From Veillonella sp. (GTDB lineage: Bacteria > Bacillota > Negativicutes > Veillonellales > Veillonellaceae): DNA of 13,411 bases. Position 1 is the stretch's first letter, and each line of letters starts with the position of its first letter. Position numbers and translations under genes: made by a program. Shown one piece after another: positions 5,931-13,411 of the stretch. The stretch is from contig NZ_SVCB01000077.1 of NCBI RefSeq assembly GCF_015058545.1, forward strand, positions 1 to 13,411, in the 5' to 3' direction. Below the pieces are notes generated by a model. That model did not search any database. It was not told the DNA's origin and saw only the letters and a list, made by a program, of their open reading frames with translations.

Positions 5931-6033
5931 GTCGGTTTCTCACGCCGACAATCCCTTATTCTCTCTTTGTTTTATATATAACAGCCGCTTGGGCTGTCGA
6001 TACCATTTTTATTTCGACCAATTAAGCTTGGTC
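5931..6033 (-). other. Three small hairpins between metA and metY
   Basis: The 138-base gap holds three perfect inverted repeats: GACCAA/TTGGTC (6016-6033), ACAGCC/GGCTGT (5981-5997) and GTCGG/CCGAC (5931-5949). None is followed by a clear T tract on the minus strand. They may attenuate, process or stabilise the metA-metY message. Pairings are seen; the role is inference. Confidence 0.4.
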
Positions 6034-6044
6034 CTTACACTACT

Positions 6045-7004
6045 TTAAACAGCTTGTGTATGATTTTGATTACGTTGTTCTTTCATTTTTTGAATCTGCT
6101 CAATTATGTACGGTGTTTCTTGATATACATAATAGTTAAGCCAGTTTGTAAAAATCAAAGTTCCCGTTGACCGCCAACGCACGATTGGTGCCTTCGTCGG
6201 GTCATCGTCGGGATAGTAGTTTTCAGGAACATCAATGTCGAGTCCCAAGTTTTTATCCCGTTCGTATTCCCGCTGTAAGGTGTCCCTATCATACTCGGAA
6301 TGGCCAAACACGAAGATGTGCTTGTTGTCCAAACTGCGAACTATGGCGGCACCGGCTTTGTCAGAGGCTGCTAAAATCTCTAAATCCGGATTCGCTTTAA
6401 TCTCATCAACCGGTACCGTCGTGTGCCTTGAATGGGGCATGTAGAAAATCTCGTCCATACCGCGTAACAACATAGGTCTTTTGTTAAGGACCTCGTTTTC
6501 AAAAACCCCGAATAACTTCGTCGGCAATAGTTCTTTGTCAATTCCGAAGTGATAATACAGTCCCGCTTGAGCACCCCAGCAGATGTAGAGTGTCGAATAT
6601 ACATGGTCCTCGCTCCAGTCCATAATGGCTGTGAGCTCTTGCCAGTAATTTACTTCTTCAAACGGCATCAGCTCAATGGGGGCGCCGGTAATAATCATAC
6701 CGTCAAAGTAGCGCTCTTTGATTTCATCGAAGGTTCGATAGAAAGAACTCAAATGATGTTCTGATGTATGGGCCGCCTTATGGCTTGCCATATGCAGCAA
6801 GGTAATGTCCAGTTGCAACGGCGTGTTACTTAATGCTCTTAGAATCTGCGTTTCCGTCACTTCTTTAGTGGGCATCAAGTTAACGATTAGAATTTGTAGT
6901 GGCCGAATATCTTGTGTTTCGGCTCTTACCGTGTCCATGACGAAGATGTTTTCTTCTGCCAATTTTTTAATGGCCGGTAAATCTTTCACTACCGTTATGG
7001 GCAT
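6045..7004 (-). CDS. metA: Homoserine O-acetyltransferase (MetA-type)
   Basis: A 319-residue MetA-family (class I glutamine amidotransferase-like) acyltransferase that activates homoserine, the first committed step to methionine. The catalytic triad is in place at Cys142 (YICWGAQAG), His235 and Glu237 (FGHSEYD). The specificity residue 111 is Glu in TGAPIELMPFEEV. In this family Glu111 (as in Bacillus cereus MetA) selects acetyl-CoA, while Gly111 (Escherichia coli) selects succinyl-CoA, so this enzyme should make O-acetylhomoserine despite the common 'succinyltransferase' label. ATG 7004 begins the family-typical MPI; GGAGG lies about 11 bases before it. Upstream is a Met T-box and downstream is metY. 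The N-terminus aligns without gaps to family numbering, so the start is secure. Confidence 0.94.
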   Translation of the reverse strand: MPITVVKDLPAIKKLAEENIFVMDTVRAETQDIRPLQILIVNLMPTKEVTETQILRALSNTPLQLDITLLHMASHKAAHTSEHHLSSFYRTFDEIKERYFDGMIITGAPIELMPFEEVNYWQELTAIMDWSEDHVYSTLYICWGAQAGLYYHFGIDKELLPTKLFGVFENEVLNKRPMLLRGMDEIFYMPHSRHTTVPVDEIKANPDLEILAASDKAGAAIVRSLDNKHIFVFGHSEYDRDTLQREYERDKNLGLDIDVPENYYPDDDPTKAPIVRWRSTGTLIFTNWLNYYVYQETPYIIEQIQKMKEQRNQNHTQAV

Positions 7005-7348
7005 TCCGCATCACTCCTCCCTAAGTTCGTCTCTCTGCTTTCTCAATCTTACGTGTAAAGCACTATGCTTTATTTCTCATGCGTAAAGCATCTGCTTTAC
7101 TATATTTACGTTCCAATGTTCTCTCTTTTGAAAATCCCTTACCTCTTTTTCCTCAAAACTCAATTTCTCTTTTTCTCAATGTGGTAAAACTCATTTTTAA
7201 AGCTCTTAGGCTTATTCACTGCCCCGACCGATCACAGTCTCTCACCTCTGCTCACGGCTACAGTGGATAACGCTTCAGCATCTCGATTGCAAACTCTTAA
7301 CAAACAGGTAACCATTATTTGAGCCGTTATTTTTACCGCTCGTGGTAT
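7005..7348 (-). other. Long metA leader beyond the T-box, with small hairpins
   Basis: About 344 bases separate the T-box terminator from metA and contain no plausible gene. Near metA there are two related small hairpins on the minus strand: GTAAAGCAGATGCTTTAC (7083-7100) and one around TAAAGCATAGTGCTTTA (7056-7072). A longer pairing CACTG/CAGTG brackets about 7224-7265. I recognise no second riboswitch class here. Confidence 0.4.
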
Positions 7349-7388
7349 AAAAAAACATCCTCCATTCACTCTTGTGAACAAGGACGTC
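7349..7388 (-). terminator. T-box-controlled intrinsic terminator
   Basis: On the minus strand ACGTCCTTGTTCAC pairs with GTGAATGGAGGATGT around an AAGA loop and is followed by seven T. Its 5' arm lies just after the T-box motif, as needed for mutually exclusive antiterminator pairing. Confidence 0.88.
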
Positions 7389-7665
7389 TATAACGTGTTA
7401 CCACCTTGATTTAGTAGAGCCTCACGACTCCACCCTCAGCCGGTACGTCTTACAATTGTAAGATTATACCGTGGCATTATAACGGTTGCATCCGCCGGGA
7501 CTAAAGCTTGCGCATTCCACCCCGGATACTCCAAGACCATTTTCTTCGCATTCTTTTGCATCCCCTTCCACCTTACGGGACTCTCTGTGCCAACGCCCTG
7601 CGTTTACTTATCTCTTCATCGTCGATTCTGTATGTTTCTGTTTGTCGATGACTTGCTGTCGTTAT
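7349..7665 (-). ncRNA. T-box riboswitch, methionine-specific, upstream of metA
   Basis: The minus strand carries the T-box landmarks in order. GATGAAGAGATAAGTA (near 7605-7620) is the GA/K-turn base of stem I. AGAGAG followed by GTAAGGTGGAAGGGA forms the distal stem I. GAAGAAAATGGTC carries the specifier codon ATG at 7538-7540, followed by a purine. The T-box motif AAGGTGGTAACACG (7394-7407) contains TGGT, which pairs with the ACCA end of a tRNA with discriminator A such as tRNA-Met. A terminator hairpin with a T7 tract follows (7349-7388). Uncharged tRNA-Met would stabilise the antiterminator and switch on metA and probably metY. The T-box motif departs slightly from the usual GGTGGNACCGCG. 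Confidence 0.93.
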
Positions 7666-7675
7666 CGATGTGATA

Positions 7676-7704
7676 ACTATACCAATCATTCAAAAAGCTG
7701 TCAA
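7676..7704 (-). promoter_or_regulatory. Sigma-A promoter of the T-box/metA transcript
   Basis: Perfect -35 TTGACA (7699-7704), a 17-base spacer and -10 TATAGT (7676-7681) on the minus strand. Transcription would start near 7668, just ahead of stem I. Near-consensus strength fits a gene controlled by attenuation rather than by initiation. Confidence 0.87.
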
Positions 7705-7851
7705 CAAGAGTTTTACGTCATTCTTTTCACAGTGGACACTTTGTGGCCGGTTTTGCGTCATATTTCAAAGTGTATACTTAGTGCAATTTAAGGCAAAACT
7801 CAGCAGTATGACTGAATCAAAAATATATCGGTTTAGAATCACAACCGGCTG

Positions 7852-7876
7852 TTGCTATAGCCCGAAACTATAGCAA
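7852..7876. repeat. Perfect 9-bp inverted repeat
   Basis: TTGCTATAG (7852-7860) and CTATAGCAA (7868-7876) flank a 7-base loop CCCGAAA. It lies just past the small open frame at 7884-7937 and upstream of the metA promoter. There is no T tract, so it is a hairpin or a protein site of unknown role. The remaining bases to 8024 show nothing clear. Confidence 0.4.
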
Positions 7877-7883
7877 ACCAAAA

Positions 7884-7937
7884 TTAACAACTATAAATCA
7901 GTACACTCCTATAGTACTTTTCGGAGTATCTTTTCAT
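7884..7937 (-). CDS. Possible 17-residue small open frame
   Basis: A minus-strand ATG at 7935-7937 opens 17 codons (MKRYSEKYYRSVLIYSC) ending in TAA 7884-7886. GGGGAGG sits 9 bases upstream, a good ribosome binding site, which is the main reason to list it. The peptide is basic and Tyr-rich, with no recognised family. No promoter is certain, and it ends well upstream of the metA promoter, so it is not obviously a leader peptide. It could easily be chance. Confidence 0.2.
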   Translation of the reverse strand: MKRYSEKYYRSVLIYSC

Positions 7938-8024
7938 CTTATTTTTCCTCCCCGGACCGCCAATTTTCTTTTTTGACCCTCTATTTTAATTCATAATTAA
8001 GCAATACAAACTTTATACTACAGC

Positions 8025-8051
8025 AAAAAAGGGACTGCCGAAGCAGTCCCT
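8025..8051 (-). terminator. Intrinsic terminator of the atp operon
   Basis: On the minus strand AGGGACTGC-TTCG-GCAGTCCCT is a perfect 9-bp stem with a UUCG tetraloop followed by TTTTT. It lies about 100 bases after the atpC stop. The interval 8052-8151 has no gene; it carries a direct repeat TTACGCATTA (8075-8084 and 8121-8130) and is rich in TTTAC words. Confidence 0.93.
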
Positions 8052-8151
8052 AAATTGTATTTGTTTTCAATTGCTTACGCATTATGCTTTACTTTGTAAA
8101 ATTTACACCGCAGTTTTACATTACGCATTACAGTTAAGTTTACGGTATAGT

Positions 8152-8565
8152 TTACACTTTGTGCTTAACATCGATACGCAATAAGGAGCGTTGCAAAGCA
8201 AGCTCAACGCGATGGAAGTCTATGTCTGCATTTCTTGATTTCAAACGTTCTTCCGCACGTGCTTTAGCGCGTTTTGCACGGTCTTCATCGATTTCTTCCT
8301 GCGTTTCGCAATTCGGCGTTACGATAGAAATTACATTATTTTTAATTTCCATAAAACCACCGAAATTAGCCATAAACTTACGCGTACCGTCCGGTAAATC
8401 GATGCGCAACGGTGCAATTTCAAGAGCTGCCACTAAATCGGCATGGCGCGGTAAAATACCGAGTTCACCTAATTCAGTGCGCACTACCACAAATTTAACC
8501 TCACCCGAAAAGGCCTTTTTATCAGGGGTAATTACATCGAGATGCATGGTCTTGCCTTCACTCAT
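8152..8565 (-). CDS. atpC: ATP synthase F1 subunit epsilon
   Basis: A 137-residue epsilon subunit of the F1 rotor, which contacts gamma and the c-ring and can inhibit ATP hydrolysis. It has the N-terminal beta-sandwich start LDVITPDKKAFSGEV and the EDRAKRAKARAEERLKSR segment of the C-terminal two-helix domain. ATG 8565 lies 3 bases after the atpD stop, with GGGGG of the atpD end as its ribosome binding site; an internal ATG at codon 7 is a less likely start. The length is ordinary. It is the last gene of the operon, followed by the terminator. Confidence 0.95.
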   Translation of the reverse strand: MSEGKTMHLDVITPDKKAFSGEVKFVVVRTELGELGILPRHADLVAALEIAPLRIDLPDGTRKFMANFGGFMEIKNNVISIVTPNCETQEEIDEDRAKRAKARAEERLKSRNADIDFHRVELALQRSLLRIDVKHKV

Positions 8566-8568
8566 GAA

Positions 8569-9993
8569 CTATTCCCCCTTCTCCATCAATTCCTTTCCTT
8601 TAGCAATGGCTTCATCAATGGTGCCTACCATGTAGAATGCATTTTCCGGTAAATCATCATGTTTACCTTCCAAAATTTCTTTGAAGCCCCGTAAAGTTTC
8701 TTTAAGCGGTACATATTTACCCGGTGAACCGGTAAATACTTCGGCTACGAAGAATGGCTGGCTGAGGAAACGTTGAATTTTACGGGCACGAGCAACGGTC
8801 AATTTATCTTCTTCCGATAATTCTTCCATACCGAGGATTGCGATAATATCTTGTAAATCTTTATATTTCTGCAATACTTCCTGTACGCCGCGGGCAATTT
8901 TGTAATGTTCTTCGCCCAATACTAACGGATCCAAGATACGGCTGGTAGAATCGAGCGGATCCACAGCCGGATAAATCCCGATTTCAGCGATAGAACGGGA
9001 CAATACGGTGGTCGCATCCAAATGCGCGAATGTGGCAGCCGGAGCCGGGTCAGTCAAGTCATCGGCAGGTACGTATACGGCCTGTACGGACGTGATGGAA
9101 CCTTCTTTAGTGGAGGTAATACGTTCCTGAAGCGCCCCTACGTCATTGGCCAAAGTAGGCTGATAACCTACGGCCGACGGCATACGACCGAGCAAGGCGG
9201 ATACTTCCGAGCCGGCCTGAATGAAACGGAAAATGTTATCGATGAATAAGAGCACGTCCTGTTTCTGTACGTCACGGAAATATTCAGCCATGGTAAGGCC
9301 TGTTAAGCCTACACGCATACGTGCTCCCGGTGGTTCGTTCATCTGGCCGTACACCAAAGCTGTTTTGGAAATAACGCCGGATTCCTTCATTTCGTTCCAA
9401 AGGTCATTACCTTCACGAGTACGTTCCCCTACGCCGGAGAATACGGAATAACCGCCGTGTTCTGTTGCGATATTATGTATTAATTCCATGATTAATACGG
9501 TTTTACCTACACCGGCACCGCCGAATAAACCGATTTTACCACCTTTTACATACGGCGCAATAAGGTCAACGACCTTAATGCCTGTTTCCAAAATAGTGGT
9601 TTCCGGAGCTAAATCATCAAATTTAGGGGCCGGACGATGAATCGGCCACATTTCAGACGCCTTTACCGGCGTATCATCATGGTCAACCGTTTCACCAAGT
9701 ACGTTAAAGATACGGCCAAGCACGCCATCACCAACCGGCACGGAGATAGGGGCACCTGTGTCCACCGCTTCCATACCGCGAGTCAGGCCATCCGTAGAAC
9801 TCATGGCAACGGCACGCACGGTGTCATCACCTAAGTGTTGCATTACTTCAACCACAATCACTTCGTCTTTGCCGGATTCGCTTGTTTTTTTAATATGAAT
9901 TGCGTTGTAAATAGCCGGAAGCTCTCCCGCCGTAAAGAGAACGTCGACTACCGGTCCGATAACCTGTACAACTTTACCGATATTATTACTCAT
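8569..9993 (-). CDS. atpD: ATP synthase F1 subunit beta
   Basis: A 474-residue catalytic beta subunit. The P-loop GGAGVGKT is at residues 158-165 and the catalytic Glu190 region GERTREGND at 189-197. The Walker B stretch is VLLFIDNIFRF, and ALLGRMPSAVGYQPTLA with the DELSEE-type loop (MEELSEEDKL) near the C-terminus are all normal. It performs ATP synthesis at the alpha-beta interface. The start is ATG 9993, preceded by AAAGGAGGAGAGACCTCTTAA. The GGAGG can pair with the CCTC just before the start, a small hairpin that could tune translation of this highly needed subunit. The gap to atpG is 31 bases, the longest in the visible operon. No missing residues were noticed. Confidence 0.98.
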   Translation of the reverse strand: MSNNIGKVVQVIGPVVDVLFTAGELPAIYNAIHIKKTSESGKDEVIVVEVMQHLGDDTVRAVAMSSTDGLTRGMEAVDTGAPISVPVGDGVLGRIFNVLGETVDHDDTPVKASEMWPIHRPAPKFDDLAPETTILETGIKVVDLIAPYVKGGKIGLFGGAGVGKTVLIMELIHNIATEHGGYSVFSGVGERTREGNDLWNEMKESGVISKTALVYGQMNEPPGARMRVGLTGLTMAEYFRDVQKQDVLLFIDNIFRFIQAGSEVSALLGRMPSAVGYQPTLANDVGALQERITSTKEGSITSVQAVYVPADDLTDPAPAATFAHLDATTVLSRSIAEIGIYPAVDPLDSTSRILDPLVLGEEHYKIARGVQEVLQKYKDLQDIIAILGMEELSEEDKLTVARARKIQRFLSQPFFVAEVFTGSPGKYVPLKETLRGFKEILEGKHDDLPENAFYMVGTIDEAIAKGKELMEKGE

Positions 9994-10024
9994 TTAAGAG
10001 GTCTCTCCTCCTTTGTAGTTATAC

Positions 10025-10891
10025 CTATTGCAAGGCATTAGCACCACCGACAATTTCAGAAATTTCATTGGTAATGCCGGCTTGTCGTAATTTATTGTAT
10101 TCCAAATTAAGTGAGCTGATTAAATCCCCTGCATTATCTGTTGCAGAAGTCATAGCCGTCATGCGAGCGCCAAGCTCACTGGCGGAAGCTTGCAATAAAG
10201 CGTTATACACAGTAATTTCCAAATATTTAGGCAACAATTGGTCATAAATAGTTTTCTCTGAAGGTTCATAAATATATAGCTCATTAAGCTCCCCTTCGTG
10301 ATGCGGCTCGGTGACAACAGGTAATAATTTTACGCTGGTCACGTTCTGCGTCAAGGAGTTTACAAAATGAGTATAAATTAAGATAACTTCGTCAACTTCG
10401 CCTTCTAAAAACAACTTAGATGCTTCATCTACAATTTGTTTAGCATGGCTGTATTCCGGTTTGTCGGAAAAACCTACATGAGAATTCGTCACCGGATACT
10501 GATGATACTTCAAGTAATCAGTCGGCTTGCGACCAACCGTAATCGTCTCATACGTATCAGGTGCTTTTTCACGAGTTTCCTGTGCAAAATATTTAATCAA
10601 ATTACTGGTATAAGCACCAGCTAAGCCTTTGTCGGCGCCAATCAGAATATATAAGGTTCGCGAAACCTCGCGTACCGCGGTTAACGGATAGGACGCCAAC
10701 ACCTCAGGTTCTAATGTAGCAGATACATTTGTGAGGATTTGACCTAACTTTTCTGCATATGGTTCCGTAGATTTTGCTTTGGCCTGTGCACGGCGCAATC
10801 GAGCAGACGCTACCATTTTCATGGCCTTCGTAATCTGCTGCGTATTCGTAACACTTTTAATGCGCTTACGTAAATCCTGTGCACTGCTCAT
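10025..10891 (-). CDS. atpG: ATP synthase F1 subunit gamma
   Basis: A 288-residue gamma subunit, the central rotor shaft. The N-terminal helix with LRKRIKSVTNTQQITKAMKM (residues 7-26) and VASARLRRAQ matches the family signature, as does the C-terminal helix with ARMTAMTSATDNAGDLI and LEYNKLRQAGITNEISEIVGG. The N- and C-terminal helices form the antiparallel coiled coil inside the alpha3beta3 ring. ATG 10891 lies 3 bases after the atpA stop, with GGAGG inside the end of atpA as the ribosome binding site, suggesting translational coupling. The length fits the bacterial norm. Confidence 0.97.
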   Translation of the reverse strand: MSSAQDLRKRIKSVTNTQQITKAMKMVASARLRRAQAKAKSTEPYAEKLGQILTNVSATLEPEVLASYPLTAVREVSRTLYILIGADKGLAGAYTSNLIKYFAQETREKAPDTYETITVGRKPTDYLKYHQYPVTNSHVGFSDKPEYSHAKQIVDEASKLFLEGEVDEVILIYTHFVNSLTQNVTSVKLLPVVTEPHHEGELNELYIYEPSEKTIYDQLLPKYLEITVYNALLQASASELGARMTAMTSATDNAGDLISSLNLEYNKLRQAGITNEISEIVGGANALQ

Positions 10892-10894
10892 CGC

Positions 10895-12433
10895 CTACGC
10901 CTCCTCAGAAGTAATCAAGTGATGGGAAGTACCAAAGGATTCAATGCATTCATTAATCGCTTTTATCAAAAGTTCTTCCGTATCTTTGTCTAAGATTCTG
11001 GATGTTTGAATATTCGTTAAAATTTCACTGTAGTTGCTGTGAACATAACGCAATAATTCATTCTGGAATGCAGGAACATCGGCTACTTCAATAGAGGCAA
11101 AGTAACCGTTAATGCCGGCATATAGACAAACTACCTGTTCTTCAACTTTAAGAGGTGAGTACTGAGGCTGTTTTAACATTTCTGTCAAACGTTCGCCGCG
11201 ATCAAGCTGTGCTTTGGTCGATTTATCAAGGTCGGAACCGAACTGCGCAAAGGCTGCCAATTCACGATACTGCGCCAAGTCAAGGCGCAATTTACCGGCA
11301 ACTTGTTTCATCGCTTTAATCTGGGCGCTACCGCCTACACGGGATACGGACAAACCTACGTCAACAGCCGGACGAATCCCGGAGTAGAACATATCGGTGC
11401 CAAGGAAAATCTGACCGTCCGTAATGGAAATTACGTTCGTTGGGATGTAAGCCGAAACGTCGCCGGCCTGGGTTTCAATAATCGGCAAGGCCGTAATGGA
11501 ACCGCCACCCAATTCATCAGATAATTTAGCAGCTCGTTCTAACAAACGAGAGTGTAAATAGAATACGTCCCCTGGATATGCTTCACGTCCCGGTGGACGA
11601 CGAAGTAACAAACTCATGGCACGATAGGCTGCCGCCTGTTTGGATAAATCATCATATACACAAAGTACATGTTTACCTTGGTACATGAAATGTTCCCCCA
11701 TAGCAACGCCCGCATACGGAGCGATATATTGCATAGGAGCGCCTTCGGAAGCACCGGCCGATACTACGATAGTGTAATCCATAGCGCCGGCTTCCTGTAA
11801 TTTCTGTACTACACGAGCTACGGTAGATTCTTTCTGACCGATAGCCACATAAATACAGATTACATCCTGACCTTTTTGATTCAAAATTGTATCGATGGCA
11901 ATCGCCGATTTACCGGTACCGCGGTCACCGATAATAAGTTCACGTTGGCCACGACCGATAGGTACCATGGCGTCGATTGCTTTCAAACCGGTTTGCAACG
12001 GTTCAAATACGGATTTACGATCCGCAATGCCCGGTGCTGGGTATTCAATTGGTCGATGATCTTCTGCCGTAATGGAGCCCTTGCCGTCAATCGGCTGGCC
12101 CAAGGCATTAACTACACGACCGATAAGTTGTTCACCTACAGGAACCTGCATGATACGACCTGTACGGCGTACCTGGTCCCCTTCTTTAATAAGGAAATCA
12201 TTACCTAACAATACAGCCCCTACGTTATCTAATTCGAGGTTCTGTACCATCCCATAAACACCATGAGGTAATTCTAACAATTCACCTGCCATGGCCTTTT
12301 CAAGACCGTAAATATGCGCAATACCGTCACCTACTTCGAGTACGGTACCCACATCATCAACGTTAAGTTCCACATCATAGTCCTGAATCTGCTGTTTAAT
12401 TATGGCAGTAATTTCTTCAGGCTTCATTTTCAT
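10895..12433 (-). CDS. atpA: ATP synthase F1 subunit alpha
   Basis: A 512-residue alpha subunit, which binds non-catalytic nucleotide and supplies the arginine finger to beta. The P-loop GDRGTGKS is at residues 169-176. The family signature PAVDVGLSVSRVGG contains the finger Arg (about residue 374). GIADRKSVFEPLQTGLKAID and the C-terminal helical domain are present. The start is ATG 12433, with GGGGTGA about 10 bases upstream; a second ATG two codons later is possible. It sits 2 bases after the atpH stop. Nothing unusual was seen. Confidence 0.98.
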   Translation of the reverse strand: MKMKPEEITAIIKQQIQDYDVELNVDDVGTVLEVGDGIAHIYGLEKAMAGELLELPHGVYGMVQNLELDNVGAVLLGNDFLIKEGDQVRRTGRIMQVPVGEQLIGRVVNALGQPIDGKGSITAEDHRPIEYPAPGIADRKSVFEPLQTGLKAIDAMVPIGRGQRELIIGDRGTGKSAIAIDTILNQKGQDVICIYVAIGQKESTVARVVQKLQEAGAMDYTIVVSAGASEGAPMQYIAPYAGVAMGEHFMYQGKHVLCVYDDLSKQAAAYRAMSLLLRRPPGREAYPGDVFYLHSRLLERAAKLSDELGGGSITALPIIETQAGDVSAYIPTNVISITDGQIFLGTDMFYSGIRPAVDVGLSVSRVGGSAQIKAMKQVAGKLRLDLAQYRELAAFAQFGSDLDKSTKAQLDRGERLTEMLKQPQYSPLKVEEQVVCLYAGINGYFASIEVADVPAFQNELLRYVHSNYSEILTNIQTSRILDKDTEELLIKAINECIESFGTSHHLITSEEA

Positions 12434-12435
12434 AC

Positions 12436-13002
12436 TTAACCATTCACCCCAATCTCTGTTGTATCGGACTTAAGCAAATATTTCTTTAAATCCTCCATAC
12501 GACGCATCAAACTTGCATCGATACGCGTATCACCAATTTGGATAATAAAGCCGCCCAGAATGGTTGGGTCCACTTTGATTGTAAAAATATATTGCTTACC
12601 CGTAATCGCTTTTAATTTATCGGCCAACTGCGTATAAATCTCGTCCGGCATTGCTTCACTCACTGTAACAGTGGCGGAGAAAATGCCACGTGCTTCCCGT
12701 GCTTTGTTAATAAACTCAGCAATGGCAAACTGAATATACCGTATGCGTCCGCGTTTGACCATAACAAATAAGGTGTTAAGTGCCATCGTATTAATGGCTC
12801 CACCGAATATTTTGGCCAAAACATTGCATTTTGCCTCTGCATCGAGGGCCGGGTACAACAATAAGGTGCCTAATTCAGGCTGCGTATCCATAACTTCTTT
12901 TACGTAGGAAAGATCCGTTTCCATTTGTTCCAGAATTTGCTGTTCCTGCGCCAATTCAAAGATAGCGGTACTGTATTTATCTGTTACAATGTCTACGCTC
13001 AT
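12436..13002 (-). CDS. atpH: ATP synthase F1 subunit delta
   Basis: A 188-residue delta (OSCP) subunit, which ties the F1 head to the peripheral b stalk. The N-terminal YSTAIFELAQEQQ helix, the middle NTLFVMVKRGRIRYI and the C-terminal VDPTILGGFIIQIGDTRIDASL-type motif are typical of OSCP/delta. I prefer ATG 13000-13002 because AGGGTGAT lies 6 bases before it. A GTG at 13009-13011 would add three residues and give a 4-base overlap with atpF, but it has no good ribosome binding site. Genes on both sides are tightly packed, so translational coupling is likely. Confidence 0.93.
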   Translation of the reverse strand: MSVDIVTDKYSTAIFELAQEQQILEQMETDLSYVKEVMDTQPELGTLLLYPALDAEAKCNVLAKIFGGAINTMALNTLFVMVKRGRIRYIQFAIAEFINKAREARGIFSATVTVSEAMPDEIYTQLADKLKAITGKQYIFTIKVDPTILGGFIIQIGDTRIDASLMRRMEDLKKYLLKSDTTEIGVNG

Positions 13003-13007
13003 ACCAA

Positions 13008-13411
13008 TCACCCTAATGCTTTACTGTCAAGCTTTTCAATGGCTTCTTTAACAAGGTCCACATTGGCTTGACTATCCATATTCTTAGCAACAATTTTGCC
13101 GGCAATGGCCATAGAAAGTGAAATCATATCTTCACGCATTTTTTCCATAGCTTTTGCTTGTTCACGGGCAATTTCGTTACGAGCTTCTTCTTTTTCACGT
13201 ACTAGCTGTTCTTTTAATTCCTTAATTTGAGCCTGCGTATTCCGTTCAGCCAATTGGGCTGCCTTTTCAACAATCGCTTGAGCTTCTTTACGAGCATTGG
13301 CTAATTGTGCTTCATACTCTTTTTTGGTAGCTTTCGCAGAATCCAAAGTAGCCTGTGCATTCGCCAAATCGCCTTCAATCTTCTTGCGACGGGCTTCCAT
13401 CACACCGACTA
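13008..13411 (-). CDS. atpF: ATP synthase Fo subunit b, N-terminus cut by the window
   Basis: The frame stays open to the right edge and the first visible residues read VGVMEARRKKIEGDL. This is the segment that in subunit b directly follows the N-terminal membrane helix, so about 25-30 residues including that helix lie outside the window. The visible 134 residues are a highly charged Ala/Glu/Lys-rich coiled coil typical of the peripheral stalk, ending in a MAIAGKIVAKNMD-type C-terminal helix that binds delta. The stop TGA at 13008-13010 sits a few bases before the atpH start. The Met codons at the edge are internal, not starts. Confidence 0.95.
   Translation of the reverse strand, partial: VGVMEARRKKIEGDLANAQATLDSAKATKKEYEAQLANARKEAQAIVEKAAQLAERNTQAQIKELKEQLVREKEEARNEIAREQAKAMEKMREDMISLSMAIAGKIVAKNMDSQANVDLVKEAIEKLDSKALG

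Noticed and set aside
7005..7348. SAM riboswitch upstream of metA
   Set aside because: None of the SAM-I core motifs could be found; the T-box explains regulation.
7486..7873. Plus-strand open frames over the T-box region
   Set aside because: They are antisense to the T-box leader and metA promoter, with no good starts.

Overview
The window looks like a chromosomal segment of a low-to-medium GC Bacillota (Firmicutes) species. The evidence is a tRNA-Met T-box leader, strong GGAGG-type ribosome binding sites and a standard bacterial F-type ATP synthase operon. The gene set and protein flavour suggest a Negativicutes (Veillonella-like) organism, but that placement is an inference and not proven by the sequence.

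Layout. Bases 1-140 are the right end of an IS3-family insertion sequence, with the transposase C-terminus, a hairpin and the terminal end. Bases 141-836 hold no gene but are rich in palindromic repeats. Bases 837-3271 form a small module: a flavin-reductase-like protein and an AraJ-type MFS exporter on the minus strand, divergent from an HxlR-family regulator with a perfect inverted-repeat operator over its promoter. Bases 3300-3951 are a second gene-free block filled with the same repeat families. Bases 3952-4474 hold a MerR-family regulator (AdhR/NmlR-like, Cys52) with a 19-bp-spacer promoter. Bases 4635-7704 are a methionine unit on the minus strand: promoter, Met-specific T-box riboswitch, metA (homoserine O-acetyltransferase by its Glu111) and metY (O-acetylhomoserine sulfhydrylase). 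Bases 8025-13411 are the distal half of the atp operon (atpF partial, atpH, atpA, atpG, atpD, atpC), minus strand, closed by a textbook intrinsic terminator.

How the genes work together. MetA acetylates homoserine and MetY exchanges the acetyl group for sulfide to give homocysteine, so the T-box senses uncharged tRNA-Met to control the pathway that makes methionine. The atp genes encode F1 (alpha, beta, gamma, delta, epsilon) and part of the b stalk. The fre/MFS/hxlR module looks like a regulated stress or detoxification cassette of unknown substrate.

The most unusual content is two families of long palindromic intergenic elements. Family 1 (595-850 and 3309-3552) has a 48-nt core that is 44/48 identical between copies, but its stem arms differ between copies while each remains perfectly self-complementary. 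Family 2 (partial at 141, then 392-461, 3670-3741, 3760-3953) has a conserved loop and covarying stems ending in A6/T6 tracts. Arms of two elements run through the stop codons of the neighbouring genes, and copies sit in mirrored orientation around the fre-MFS-hxlR module. An IS3 element has inserted into one family 2 copy.
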